DNA of 64,000 nt from Haliclona indistincta (Eukaryota > Porifera > Demospongiae > Haplosclerida > Chalinidae): contig OZ024791.1 in the NCBI GenBank assembly GCA_964017065.1, positions 7,634,384 to 7,698,383 on the forward strand. The letters are read 5' to 3'. Below the pieces are notes generated by a model that ran no database searches, had not been told where the DNA came from, and was given only the letters and a program-made list of their open reading frames with translations. Shown in pieces: positions 12,086 to 23,169 of this stretch; positions within the stretch are counted from its first letter, which is position 1, and each line of letters starts with the position of its first letter. Both the position numbers and the translations under genes were made by a program.

Positions 12086-14843
12086 ATGGAAACGGGAGGC
12101 AGTGGAAAGAGGGCTGCAAACCTTCCATGGTGAGCTACTGGTATTGAGGGTCTGTTGATGTTTGGGTGATGTGATTCATAGGGTGGAGAAATACCGTCCC
12201 AAGTCATTGGACGAACTCGTATCTCACAAAGACATCATATCAACCAGTAAGTGTGAGAGAGATAATAACTCAGGTGTTGCTATTGTTTTGCAGTTCAGCG
12301 GTTTATTCAGGAAGACAGACTGCCTCACCTGCTTTTCTATGGTCCTCCTGGAACAGGCAAGACCAGTACAATCCTAGCATGTGCCAGCAAGCTGTACGCA
12401 CACAAGCAGTTCAACTCCATGGTACTAGAGGTAGGCATACAGAGAGAAATCATCCTAGCTCCAGCTACTTGTGTCCCTTCTTCCAGTTGAATGCCTCGGA
12501 TGACAGAGGGATTGGTATCGTCAGAGGACAGATCCTTAACTTTGCCAGCACCCGGACGATCTTTCACTCTGGTTTTAAACTGATTATACTTGACGAGGCA
12601 GACGCCATGACTAAAGATGCCCAGAATGCTCTCAGAAGAGGTGCAGTGTGATTACCATTACTATACAGCCTGGCATCCCAAATATTCAGTATTGTCGTTT
12701 GGTGGGTAGAATTAAACTATTTAGGTAGTAGGGGCTGACCCCACCAATACAAAAGGTGAAACATTCTTTTTTAGTTATAGAGAAGTATACAGAGAATGTG
12801 CGGTTCTGTTTGATATGCAACTACCTGTCCAAGATCATTCCTGCACTGCAGTCGAGATGCACTCGATTCAGATTTGGTCCACTCAGTCACGACCAGATGA
12901 TCTCAAGAGTTCAGCACGTCGTACATGAAGAGAAGTGAGCAAAAACCAGTAATTCATTGTAGCTCATTTACACTAAATCAGGAAGTTTGTGTAACTAACT
13001 TTCTGATCTCGATGAACTCGGTTTTGTAAATTCTGTGTTGAATAGTATGTTTTTCATTGCATTTTACGTTCTCTTTCTCCTTCCTCCCCCTCTCTCTCTC
13101 TTTCCTCCCTTCGCCTCTCTCTCTCTCTCTCCCTCCCTCCCTCCCTCCCTCCCTCCCTCCCTCCCTCCCTCCCTCCCTCTCTCCCTCCCTCTCTCCCTCC
13201 CTCTCTTCCTCTCTTCCTCCCTCCCTCTCTCCCTCCCTCCCTCCCTCCCTCCCTCCCTCCCTCCCTCCCTCCCTCCCTCCCTCCCTCTCTCTCTTGTGTC
13301 TAGTGTTCAGGTCACAGATGATGGTCTGGACAGTATAATAACATTGTCACAAGGTGACATGAGAAGAGCACTCAACATACTACAGGTACTCTTTACAACA
13401 CTCAACATCACTCTCTAGCAAGCAGCAAACATACTTACAACTATCAACCAATACACTAGTAGTGTGACAAACCAAAAATAAATACTGCCACGTGTGCTAG
13501 AACTGCACAAACAGAGAGTGGTTCTCATGTTATCATTGCCTTGCTGTAGTATCACAGTTATTAGTTGGTAATGAAGTGAATGTCAACAATGACTATATTG
13601 AGACAGTAGAATGGTCTTACTATTACCAAATTTTGCTCAGTGGGAGGATGTGTGATTGGATGAAGTGCTGCTTCTATACTTTACCTCCGTGCTTGTATTT
13701 CATGTCTTCGTACACGTGTGTCTTATTTTCAGAGCTCAGCAATGGCATACGATGAAGTCACCCTGGACGCTGTCTACCTGTGTACTGGACAGCCTCTCCC
13801 GTCGGACATAGCTCAGATTGTCCAGTGGATGCTGAACGAAGACTTCAGTACTGCGTACAAGAGTAAGTGATACAGACAGGCAACATTGCAAACCCTTCCA
13901 AGTAACTATCTCCCTATGCGCTGGGATTCCTATGCGCTATAGCACGGTCATAGTTTGTACCTAGGCTTTTTATAATTGTGATTGCAGTGTGGTCTGCAAT
14001 ACCTTATCCTGCCAATGGCTGTGTAGGCAGGTGTAGAACATCTGTTCTTCCTGTGAAATAAACTGCTTTTTGGTGTATCTAAAGATTTCCATAGTTGTTG
14101 TTTGACAGCTAATAATGCCCAATATTTTAGCATTCACAGACCCTGGGTGGTACCACTTGGTGAGGTGTCTTGTGTAATGTATCACTGAATTGTTAGTTAT
14201 CAGTAGCATGTGTGTTGTGGTGTCTTTAAACTCCCGAAACAGTACTTGTTTTTAACACATGAGTATCACATGAATACTCAAGATACTGGTTTACTTTGCG
14301 TGATAATGAACACTCCAGTAATGCTTCACTCAACACTACTGTCGGTCTGCTATGCATGTTTGTGTGAGTGTAGGTCAGTGCTATCCCTTAGACTAACATA
14401 TCACATAGCTTCCTTCCTTGTTAGTGGTCTCATATCGAAAGATTAATGTTACTAGAACGTGTCTGTTTACAAAAAATAATACTTTGTGTCTTTTCAACTA
14501 GATATAATGAGTCTTAAAGTGCTCAAAGGATTGGCATTACAGGACATAATAACCCAGACTCATTTGTATGTTCATCGAGGTACTGTCAGTGCATGCATAC
14601 AGACACTTACCATCAGATGTACTTTCCATGTAGTTGACTTCCCTCAAAAGGTGAGAATGGTGCTACTAGACAAGATGGCTACTATCGAGTGAGCTTTGTT
14701 AGCCCATATCTTCACTGTTGAGCTATTATTCCTTTTTATAAAGGCACCATCTTGCTGCCGGCACATCAGAGAAGTTACAAGTTGGAGCGCTGCTCGGTGC
14801 GTTTCAAATCGTACGAGAGTTGGTGACAGCAGAACGAAGCTAG
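12086..14843 (+). CDS. RFC5: Replication factor C subunit 5 (clamp-loader small subunit)
   Basis: Ten exons join in frame: 12086-12129, 12182-12246, 12294-12430, 12487-12640, 12775-12934, 13304-13385, 13733-13862, 14502-14579, 14634-14688 and 14744-14843, giving 334 residues against ~340 in human. It is an AAA+ ATPase of the RFC complex, which loads PCNA onto primer-template junctions in the nucleus. Visible motifs are Walker A GPPGTGKT (K59), Walker B ILDEADAM (D118, E119) and the arginine-finger SRC box in LQSRCTRF. The opening NLPWVEKYRP and the pattern [15 protein letters not shown] point to RFC5 rather than RFC2 or RFC4. At the exon 5/6 junction Asn replaces the Lys usual in the family. 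Intron 5 carries a long CT-rich repeat ending close to the splice acceptor. Confidence 0.96.
13078..13294. repeat. CCCT/CT low-complexity tract in RFC5 intron 5
   Basis: About 217 bases of almost pure pyrimidine, mainly CCCT and CT units, ending about ten bases before the exon 6 acceptor. It also gives spurious Ser/Pro/Leu open frames. It probably doubles as an oversized polypyrimidine tract. Confidence 0.9.
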
Positions 14844-15049
14844 AAATACAGTTTTGTCAAAGTTTACAATAAAAAAGTTTCATCACACATGTGCATAGCA
14901 CTAGACTGCTACTGATCGAATGTGTACAATACAACAGAATGGCTGAGAAAGAGAGTCATAAAACACAACAACACAAAACAAATTGTCGATTTAAAAACTG
15001 CTGGATAAGACAAGCTGCTGCTGCAATAACACACACACGTACACATAGT

Positions 15050-16783
15050 TCATGGTTGTGATGGTCTAGGAGGTCGGGCAGGAGGGGCTCCTCCTCCAGA
15101 ACCGTTCACCTTGGCTTTCGGAGGAGGCATGTTGTCGTATAGTGGGTCACTTGTGGCTTTTGAAGAACTACTGCTAGTATTGGTTTTGGCGGGGAATTCA
15201 AAGTTGTCGTAGTTAGCCTGCTCCACTACTCCAAGCTGATGTGACATGCGCTGTTCGTAGGCCTCCACAAAGTGATTGATTGCACGATAGACAAACTTGT
15301 ACTGCTGCTCGGTCTGAACCATTCCTGAGCGTTGAAGACGAGCCATTTGAACAGTCTGCTGAATGTCTATTTCGTGTTTCCAACCGTTTTCTGCAATGCT
15401 TGCTAGAATAATATCAATGACAACGAAAGTGCCGGTTCGACCGATACCTGCACTACAGTGGACGATCATTGGACCAGTTTGCTCAACATCACGATACTTG
15501 TGGTTGACATCATCCTGAAAACCAAGCACTACACCTGGATCCTGAGGCACTCCGTGGTCAGGCCATGCCTTGAAATGGTACTGGTATATAGTCCTTGTCT
15601 CCTGGGTTTCTTTATTAGTGACTAGGAATTGACGCAGAATGTAGTTCGGATTGAATGTCTCACCAGCATTGACTAATCGTACCTTCCCTTGTTCAGTTGG
15701 TTCTTCTGGATTGGGCCAGTAGCGAGCACACTTGTTACGACCTCTCTCTACTTCGTTTGTGATCATCACAATGACTCTGGAATTTGCTTGCCAGACCATT
15801 CTCCAGAAATCTACGGTCGTGGACGGCAGACATCCTTGTGTGGCAATATATCGAGACTGTGTTCCAGGCACTTCACCATTGATGTAGTTGGCGTTGATAT
15901 AGTCCGATCCAGGAACTTCTGGATCAGCACCCTCGGTTAGAACATAACGAGTGTGATCAAATGGCAAAATATTCTTGAAGCGATTCTTTGCTCGATTCTC
16001 GGCTAGCACGCCGATCTTGCGGCTGTATATCGACCTACACTCTGACTGCTGCATCTGCTCAAACTCCTCCCAGAACCCAGCCTTGCCGTACATATCCTGA
16101 TTCTGCTTCTCGAGATCTGCTATCCTCTTACCGATGTGCCCTGGAAGAAACGAGGTGCTGTGGAATGGATGCTTCAAGTTGATCACACGGCCATTAGTCT
16201 CGACCAGAGGATTCTTCTTGTAATGTTCAACAAGGTCTACAAGTGAGCGGAACTGTGGTCCTCCACCCATGTCAAACAGTTTATCCTTTCTTCTTATGAT
16301 AACATGAGAGATTTCGTCTCCCACGCGAGTCGAGAGGACGAAATTTCCAGGACTGTGCACAGATGTACGTACCAGGTAGCTACCATCCTGTCCTTTAGCG
16401 CCGAGCAGGGTTTCTGCATCTCTCCCAGTCAAGGGCCCATGGTACCACCGCTCATTAGCAACCTCCTCGCAGAATAGAGGGTGCTTTAGTTCGATCACCA
16501 TCCCATTCTTCTCCTTCAGTTGGCCTGGATTCTCCGTGTAATATTGCACGAGCTCGCCGAGTGTAGCAAACTTCTCTCCGCCGTACAGATCGTAGTAGTC
16601 TCCTTCTCCTGTCTGTATCCGGATATGAGTGATCTCTGTGCCGCGACGAACAGACAGAGTGAAATCTCCAGGATTGTTCTGGCTGGGTCGAACAAGAAAG
16701 CTGCCGTCCTCGCCCTCTTCCAGCAGCAGTTCTTCGGCCTGTTTCCCGTTGAGACTAGGGTGAAACCACCTTCTGGTAGCCAT
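15050..16783 (-). CDS. SHP1/2-type tyrosine phosphatase, copy A (two SH2 domains + PTP)
   Basis: An uninterrupted 577-residue frame, similar in length to PTPN11 (593). The N-SH2 domain spans ~residues 5-105 with the FLVRPS phosphotyrosine pocket, the C-SH2 ~112-210 with SYLVRTS, and the PTP domain ~245-510. The PTP domain has NKNR-like [14 protein letters not shown], the WPDHGVP loop, the P-loop [10 protein letters not shown] (catalytic C443) and the Q-loop region [12 protein letters not shown] phosphatases are cytosolic, held shut by the N-SH2 domain, and act downstream of receptor kinases. The C-tail has two Tyr-x-Asn sites (YDNF and YDNM), the consensus for GRB2-type SH2 binding, and ends in a proline-rich PPARPPRP stretch. 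The absence of introns in a multi-exon family suggests an ancient retrocopy. A sister copy lies immediately upstream. Confidence 0.95.
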   Translation of the reverse strand: MATRRWFHPSLNGKQAEELLLEEGEDGSFLVRPSQNNPGDFTLSVRRGTEITHIRIQTGEGDYYDLYGGEKFATLGELVQYYTENPGQLKEKNGMVIELKHPLFCEEVANERWYHGPLTGRDAETLLGAKGQDGSYLVRTSVHSPGNFVLSTRVGDEISHVIIRRKDKLFDMGGGPQFRSLVDLVEHYKKNPLVETNGRVINLKHPFHSTSFLPGHIGKRIADLEKQNQDMYGKAGFWEEFEQMQQSECRSIYSRKIGVLAENRAKNRFKNILPFDHTRYVLTEGADPEVPGSDYINANYINGEVPGTQSRYIATQGCLPSTTVDFWRMVWQANSRVIVMITNEVERGRNKCARYWPNPEEPTEQGKVRLVNAGETFNPNYILRQFLVTNKETQETRTIYQYHFKAWPDHGVPQDPGVVLGFQDDVNHKYRDVEQTGPMIVHCSAGIGRTGTFVVIDIILASIAENGWKHEIDIQQTVQMARLQRSGMVQTEQQYKFVYRAINHFVEAYEQRMSHQLGVVEQANYDNFEFPAKTNTSSSSSKATSDPLYDNMPPPKAKVNGSGGGAPPARPPRPSQP

Positions 16784-17154
16784 GTTTGCAGGGCACTATC
16801 AGCAACACTAGAAAGGGTTCTCTTGAGAACGCGTGAGTCGGAAAGCAAGCTTGGTTCTGCACAGGAACTAGAATGAGGTGAGCAAACTTTGATCACTTAG
16901 CGGTTATTAGCGCATGCGTGATTCCATGTTTATTTCTGGACAACGGTACGGTACCGGCGACGTAGCGCGCATACTTACGTACTCGTATTAATAGGTTGAG
17001 TATGTTTAGTAAGCTTACTCTTGATAATAGTGTGCTTCCTGGATGTTAGAGTGTATGGGCGTTGAAGAATGAATCTTCAACCCTCATGCCCCCTCCAACC
17101 GACAATCTTCACTTGACAAATGCTTCAAAAAGCATGAACTAGAAAAGAGAAGAA

Positions 17155-17445
17155 CATATGGCCCAAGAGCTAGTTAAAGATGTGGAGCATGCCTCGTTTA
17201 GCCCATTGGTTCTTTCTGCCAGCGGCAGCCTTCCCAAAGAAGCAACCATTTTTTACAAAGACTGGCAACTCTCCTTGCTGACAAATGTCATCAGTCCTAT
17301 GGTCTGACACTCCACTGGCTCAGATGCAATATCACCTACAGTCATCTATTCAGTGTTTACGAGGAGCTCGTTCCTCTCGCGGTCATTCTAGTCAGATCGG
17401 CAATTCGGCATCCATCCCGATCGACCTCGTGATGATCAAGACTAA
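17155..17445 (+). pseudogene. Decayed retroelement fragment (C-terminal end of a polymerase-type ORF)
   Basis: In three shifted frames the translation reads VEHASFSPLVLSASG, then LATLLADKCHQSYGLTLHWL, then CLRGARSS. This order resembles a conserved C-terminal stretch seen in reverse-transcriptase-bearing elements of marine invertebrates. At least two frameshifts break it, so it is dead. Family assignment is from memory of the pattern and is tentative. Confidence 0.45.
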
Positions 17446-17548
17446 AGCTAGCATCTAACTTTACTTTATGACTGATTATCATTTTTCCTCACCTATTACA
17501 TGTATCTATTATAGAAGTCTTCATTATTCATTATCTATTAGCCTAAGT

Positions 17549-17607
17549 GTAGCCGCCATCTTGTTTTCTGCCCAACCCTAAATATGCCACGTCTACCGTG
17601 TGGCATA
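17549..17607. repeat. Dispersed repeat end with terminal hairpin (copy 1)
   Basis: The stretch GCCGCCATCTTGTTTTCT followed by CCAACCCTA and an 8-base hairpin (TATGCCAC/GTGGCATA, 17583-17607) recurs in reverse orientation at 62951-63010. A shared flank plus a compensated terminal hairpin suggests one end of a DNA transposon family. Confidence 0.55.
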
Positions 17608-17822
17608 ATAAATAATGCATTATCATTCGTGTTTAGTAATAGTTAACGTAACAAAATGGCGGAAGAATGTACTCCAGCCATGACGTCACGTATAATTATT
17701 GATTACCGCAACATTCCAGCTCACACGGTGAAAAGTGTTAGAAACTTAGAATAAAAAACCGATATACAAATTATTTTCATCGAAAGGTCCTTACTATAGA
17801 AAATCAACAGTACAAACAAGAA

Positions 17823-19517
17823 TCAATAGCTAGTCATTGGTTTGGGAGGTCGTGGAGGAGGACTGTCCAAGTCACCATTGATTAGAGCACTTGATTTTGA
17901 AGGATATAACAAGTTCCCGTAACTCCGACCTTCTTTCGTTCCTTGTTCATGATGAAGGCGCTGTTTGTATGCCTCAACATGGTGCTGAACAGCGTGATAG
18001 ATGAATCGATATTGAGGTTCTGTTTGCACCATGCCAGATCTTTGGAGTCGAATTGTTTGCACACATTGCTGAATGTCGATCTCATGGTCCAGTATTGAGC
18101 CATTTCTTTCAATACTGGAGAGAATGCAGTCTATAACAATGAAGGTACCAGTTCTACCAATTCCTGCACTGCAGTGGACCACCACTGGACCTGTCTTCAC
18201 TAGTCCAGACTGGTCTATTTCATTTAGTTTATCATTCACCTCATTGATAAATCCAAGCACTACGCCTGGATCCTGAGGCACTCCATGATCAGGCCATGCC
18301 TTGAAGTGGTACTGGAAGACACTGCGCGTCTCCTCTTTCTCTTTGTGAGTGACTTGAAGTTGACGAAGGATGTAGTAAGGATTGTGTGTCTCTTCTATAC
18401 TGACCAACTGTAGTACTGCTGCTTGTTCTGTGGGCTCTCCTGGATTCGGCCAATACCGAGCACATCTGTTTCTACCTCGTTCCACCTCATTTGTGATCAT
18501 AACAATGACTCTGACGTTTTCCTGCCACACCATTCTCCAGAAGTCTCCAATGGTTGACTGGAGGCATCCTTGTGTAGCTATGTACCGCTTCTCTGGAATG
18601 TCACCATTGATGTAATTGGCATTGATGTAATCTGATCCAGGGACAGATTCATCAGCACCTTCAGTTAGGACAACACGGGTGTGGTCGAATGGCAAAATGT
18701 TTCTAAAACGATTCTTTGCACGGTTGTCTGGAAGCACCCCAATCTTGCGGCTGTATGTCGACCTAAACTCAGTCTGTTGCATCTGCTCAAACTCCTCCCA
18801 GAATCCAGCTTTGCCATAGCGGTGTTCGTTCCGTGTTTCCAGCTCTGATATCCTCTTCTTGATGTTGATAGGAAGGAATGCAGTACTGTGGTACGGATGT
18901 TTGAGATCTATCACTCGACCATTGGTTTCAACCAGAGGATTCTTCTTGTAATGCTCGACCAGTTCCACAAGTGAAATGAATTTTGGACCTCCGCCCATGT
19001 CAAAGAGTCTATCCTTTCGCCGAATAATCACGTGGGATACCTCGTCTCCGACACGAGCCGATAGTACATAGTTTCCAGGACTGCGAACTGAAGACCGCAC
19101 CAGGTAGCTGCCTGACTGCCCTTTCGAGCTAAGTAGCAAATATTCAGCCTCTCTGCTGGTGATTGCACCATGATACCATCGTTCAGTAGCAATCTCCTCG
19201 CAGAACAGCGGGTGCTTCAATTCGATTACCATCCCATTCTTCTCCTTCAGCTGTCCAGACTTCTCCACAGTGTAATATTGCACGAGCTCGCCGAGTGTAG
19301 CAAACTTCTCTCCGCCGTACAGATCGTAGTAGTCTCCTTCTCCTGTCTGTATGCGAATGTGCGTGATCTCTGTGCTGCGACGAACTGACAGAGTGAAATC
19401 TCCAGGATTGTTTTGGCTGGGTCGAACAAGAAAGCTGCCATCTTGTCCTTCCTCCAGTAGCTTTTTCTCAGCTTGCGGTCCGTTGATGCTGGGATGAAAC
19501 CAACGCTTCGTTGCCAT
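17823..19517 (-). CDS. SHP1/2-type tyrosine phosphatase, copy B (two SH2 domains + PTP)
   Basis: An uninterrupted 564-residue frame with the same layout as copy A: N-SH2 (FLVRPS), C-SH2 (SYLVRSS) and PTP domain with [31 protein letters not shown] (catalytic C449) and QRSGMVQTE. The two proteins are nearly identical over the first ~110 residues and drift apart further on. An 83-base stretch encoding part of the N-SH2 is identical at DNA level, which hints at gene conversion. The tail differs from copy A: it has one Y-G-N site, lacks the YDNF/YDNM pair, and ends in PPRPPKP. Both copies should be active by their visible catalytic residues. Copy B is head to head with the Rab gene. Confidence 0.95.
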   Translation of the reverse strand: MATKRWFHPSINGPQAEKKLLEEGQDGSFLVRPSQNNPGDFTLSVRRSTEITHIRIQTGEGDYYDLYGGEKFATLGELVQYYTVEKSGQLKEKNGMVIELKHPLFCEEIATERWYHGAITSREAEYLLLSSKGQSGSYLVRSSVRSPGNYVLSARVGDEVSHVIIRRKDRLFDMGGGPKFISLVELVEHYKKNPLVETNGRVIDLKHPYHSTAFLPINIKKRISELETRNEHRYGKAGFWEEFEQMQQTEFRSTYSRKIGVLPDNRAKNRFRNILPFDHTRVVLTEGADESVPGSDYINANYINGDIPEKRYIATQGCLQSTIGDFWRMVWQENVRVIVMITNEVERGRNRCARYWPNPGEPTEQAAVLQLVSIEETHNPYYILRQLQVTHKEKEETRSVFQYHFKAWPDHGVPQDPGVVLGFINEVNDKLNEIDQSGLVKTGPVVVHCSAGIGRTGTFIVIDCILSSIERNGSILDHEIDIQQCVQTIRLQRSGMVQTEPQYRFIYHAVQHHVEAYKQRLHHEQGTKEGRSYGNLLYPSKSSALINGDLDSPPPRPPKPMTSY

Positions 19518-19884
19518 ATTGTGTAACTGTTGCTGATAGTGTCATGGGCAACACTGAGCAATGCAATACCCACCCCAGGTTATGGCCATAATAAGCACTG
19601 CGGAAGACATAACAAGGCAAATAATTTGCCCTTGGTAGATTTCTGTGTACAAGGTGTAAAGTTCTGTGCAAATGCCTACTGCACTTTAGTGCTCTATGTG
19701 ATACAACTAGGCAACTTTTCAGTACTACTTTACGTAACGGAACCAAAGCAAAACAGACGTTTACGTAAACGTAACAATAGTGCAAGCTCCGCCCCGCGAA
19801 CGTCCCACGCATGCATATAGACGAGTAGTTACAGAAGAACTGCGACGGTGGGCCGCCTGCTCGTTTTGCTTGACAACCAGAGGT
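19518..19884. promoter_or_regulatory. Bidirectional promoter region, SHP copy B / Rab34-36-like
   Basis: About 370 bases between two divergent ATGs. It contains repeated ACGTAA motifs (near 19734, 19761 and 19768) and a GC-richer patch near 19790-19860. The sites are described only; no factor is assigned. Confidence 0.4.
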
Positions 19885-22225
19885 ATGGCGAAGCAAACCA
19901 GGCTGCTTTCGGACTATCCAAAGGTATGGAACGTGTTTGTATTTTGCATGTTTACAATAGATATCATATTAACACAGTCGTTGCCATCAGTTTGTTCACC
20001 AGTACTGCATCTCTGTTGTGTAGCCATATTACACCATATCAGGGCGCCATGCAAAGGAGACGGATTTTAATTCTGAAGTGCTTGAGTTTTGTTCAGACGA
20101 GCAGTCTCAGACTATTGCTAACAGGTGAATTACTATGAAGGAAACAGGAGTGTGTGCTTTCTGGAGGCTATAGCTGCCTGGTTATTAATTATGCACTACT
20201 GTCTCTTTGCAATGCTGAAGCAAAACACCCGAGAGGTCACCTTGTGTTCAGTTTATGAGCATTCTTAATTGTGTGAATGAAACACCAGTTACCAAAGAAT
20301 CTAGTGTTTGAAAGTGTCACTCCACACTTTCCGTTCAGCATATTGCAAGACAGACAAAATGTACTCCTAGTACCACCTAAGAATGAGTTTTTAACAAAGC
20401 AGTGTTTCCTCAAGTAATGTATGCTCATTACAAGTTGCTGTGTAATCTGTATTCCCTCCTCCTGGCTTGTTCTCGATGTGGAATGTCAACAACTATGCTC
20501 TTCTTGTAGTGTCACAGTTTCCTTGAGTTCTCGATCTGGCAAAGTCATCATTATCGGTGCTCCTGGCGTCGGAAAAACATCTCTTCTCTTGCGGTGAGTG
20601 TTTGTATCATGTATGGTCAAATGAATGCAATTGTCCTTGTGTCTAGGTATTGTCAACATGTGTTTGAGAGCCACTACAAGAACACCATTGGAGTGGACTT
20701 TGAGGTAGAAAGATACAAGATACTCGGCCAGCCATTCTGTTTACAACTGTGAGTGGTGTCACAAACTGAATACCTACACTGTTTGCAACTTGTGGAGAAT
20801 TCTTTGACACAATCTCTGTACTATAAACCAATAGCCGGCCTTTTATCATCTTACCTCTGTTTCTAATTTTTTGTTAACTTTGTATTCATCTGATGATAGC
20901 AGGTCACAGCTACCCACACAAACAGTAACACGATATGTTAGTGTAGTCATCATTATCTTGGTGTGATTCACTAACTAACTCACTTACTGATGGATGCTGC
21001 AATATGATACCGGCCTGTACCTGCTAATGGCACTAGTCACTGCTTTTTGTGACGAAATGAACAACCATGTACCTGTTTCTATAGATAATTGTGAATTGGG
21101 TGTGTGTGGGTGGGTGGGTGAGTGTGTGTGTGAGCCAGGGCCCAATTGTATGGTTTTATTGTAGGTGGGACACAGCAGGAGCTGAGAGATTCAAAGGAGT
21201 AACGACACCATACTATAGAGGAGCTAACGGTAAGCGTTTCATAAATTAATGGTAGCTGTTTTAATGACCAGATCACTCCAGTGTGAAATTTTGACACACT
21301 AGACTAGTTGTCTGTCTATCTATTACCATAAAATAACGTCAGAGTTTATCCTCTTCGTACTACACTGATGCTCTGCAGCATTACTCATGTAAAACAGCTG
21401 TTGCCTACCGTATTCCTGGATATATATGATTTCATAGTTGTTTGACGAATACGAAACGGTACTTAAGCTAGTCGAAACCGTATCCAATGATAGCTTGATA
21501 AGGTGTGTGCAAACATCCCCCAGCATCATAATCGCATTAGCTAGTGAGCTTTTGAACTGGGCGTGATTGCTATGTGTGGGTAAACTATAGACATTCCAAG
21601 CATATTTGTAATCCTCTGATTTCCTGCTCTTACTAATGACTACTACCACACAAAGCGTAAACAATTAAAGCTGACGTTGATACAGCCGTGTGAGGCATGC
21701 TTGTGCAGTTAGTGCCAGCACCAAAACATGACAGTGCGAAAAGATTCTATACATACTGTTATTCTATATACCCAGGATTCTAGCCTCGTACCCCAGTCGC
21801 TGATAAATAATTTTTCCTTCTCACTAGCGCCTGGGTACGAGGCTACTGGAATTAAACAGTGCAAGTTACGTGCACTCGATTCTGTAATGACACATGTAGA
21901 TCACTGGATATTGTAATTTGTGGATAATTGTTTACACGAATCGATTCAAATGAAGCATGGTAATTGACCATTATGGTGTGGTCGCCAAATTCCTTGTGTG
22001 GTCATTCATTCTTTGTGTCTCTGCACAGTTTAATGTGGTTTGGTCTGCAGTAAATATTTACACTTTATCATAATTTAGCATAACTATGATTTAACATAGC
22101 TAAGGGATAGAAAGTCATGTGATGATTGTTTTGCTTTTCAGCTGTCATCTTGACGTTTGATCTCAGCGCCTGTGAAGAAACATTGGAAAGGACGAGGTAC
22201 ATCAAAGCAGTCAGTTTTCATCATT

Positions 22226-22303
<78 letters not shown>

Positions 22304-22872
22304 AGACTGGCTTTTAGAAGCAAATAATAACTGTTTTAGCGAATTCGATATTTTTCTAGTGGGCACCAAGAGAGACATGGTGGTAAGATTAGGCTGAAAT
22401 CCACTTTATAACACGTGTTATCTTTACTTATTGCAGTCAGATTCGGATTATATTCAGTACGAAAAGTTAGCGATAGATTTTGCATTTAATCTTGAAGCCG
22501 AGTACTGGTGTACGTCAGCAAAAACAGGTACTGAGTAAAGATGGATGTTTTATACTCGCTAGTTTGTATTCTTGCTCTTTCCAGGGTTGAACGTTGTCGA
22601 TCTATTTGACAGAATAGCAATCCTCGCATTTCAGAGCGTTATTTTCAGAGAAGTAGAACACAAAAAGGAGTCAAAATCGAACGCCACAAGTCAGCAACAA
22701 GTAGCAGAAGGTTCCACATTAACACGTAAGGCATTTGAGAAGAGCTCAAAAGAGCCAGTTGTTTCAATATTTCGTTTGTTTTCTCATCTCAGGAATTAAG
22801 TTGTCACATGAGTCACGAAGTGGGAGGAGAAAAAAGATGAAGGGCTGTGCAACCGACAGCTGCAAGAGATGA
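19885..22872 (+). CDS. RAB34/RAB36-like small GTPase with Gln-to-Ala switch II change
   Basis: Ten exons join in phase: 19885-19923, 20057-20124, 20510-20593, 20647-20748, 21165-21229, 22142-22196, 22304-22382, 22437-22527, 22585-22725 and 22793-22872, giving about 267 residues. Motifs in order are P-loop GAPGVGKTS, TIGVDFEVERYKILG, WDTAGAERF, GTKRDM (G4) and TSAKTG (G5). VDFE followed by a long N-terminal extension and the EAEYWCTSAKTG stretch fit the RAB34/36 branch, which acts at Golgi, lysosome and ciliary membranes. The catalytic glutamine of DTAGQ is Ala (A104), predicting slow GTP hydrolysis. The C-terminus has single cysteines (KGCATDSCKR) rather than a clear CC or CXC prenylation end. 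Exon 2 relies on an AAAG acceptor and is the least certain. Intron 6 ends in a CT microsatellite. Confidence 0.88.
21782..21844. repeat. Short inverted-repeat element with AGCCTCGTACCC arms
   Basis: AGCCTCGTACCC (21782-21793) and its reverse complement (21833-21844) flank 39 bases within intron 5 of the Rab gene. The same core occurs twice at 31609-31642, so it is a dispersed short repeat, possibly a small MITE. Confidence 0.6.
22228..22301. repeat. (CT)n microsatellite at the exon 7 acceptor of the Rab gene
   Basis: About 74 bases of perfect CT repeat run directly into the CAG acceptor and serve as its polypyrimidine tract. Length variation is expected between alleles. Confidence 0.95.
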
Positions 22873-23169
22873 CACCAGTACAGGCGCTAAACTATTTACT
22901 ACAGTGTCAGTGTTTTTGTTTGCACGTAACTGAAGAAAAGCTTCTATCACTTTCAATCTAGTTCAATAAGTTTGCGTTATTTTCGAATCTCGAATCTTCT
23001 TATTAATTTTTAGATCAAAATAGTTGGTTACTGAGATAGTACAGAAATCAAAATGAAACAGCTAACAATGAATAATACAGTGACAATAGTGTTAATAATA
23101 TCAATGAATGATGAACTTTGTGATACAATACCAGTTGAATGCTGAACATACAGACACACACACAAAATG

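Larger units (their letters stand above)
16784..17822. other. Spacer between SHP copies, with transposon remnants
   Basis: About 1 kb lies between the start of SHP copy A and the end of copy B. It contains the decayed retroelement at 17155-17445 and the repeat end at 17549-17607 (listed separately). The promoter of copy A should lie near 16800-16980, where the GC content rises (GGTACCGGCGACG). Nothing else was recognised. Confidence 0.5.

Noticed and set aside
13035..13418. Open frames rich in Ser-Leu-Pro-Pro repeats
   Set aside because: They are translations of the CT-rich intron repeat in RFC5, flanked by good splice sites.
15689..16182. Plus-strand frames inside the SHP genes
   Set aside because: Shadows of a strongly coding minus strand with all SHP motifs.
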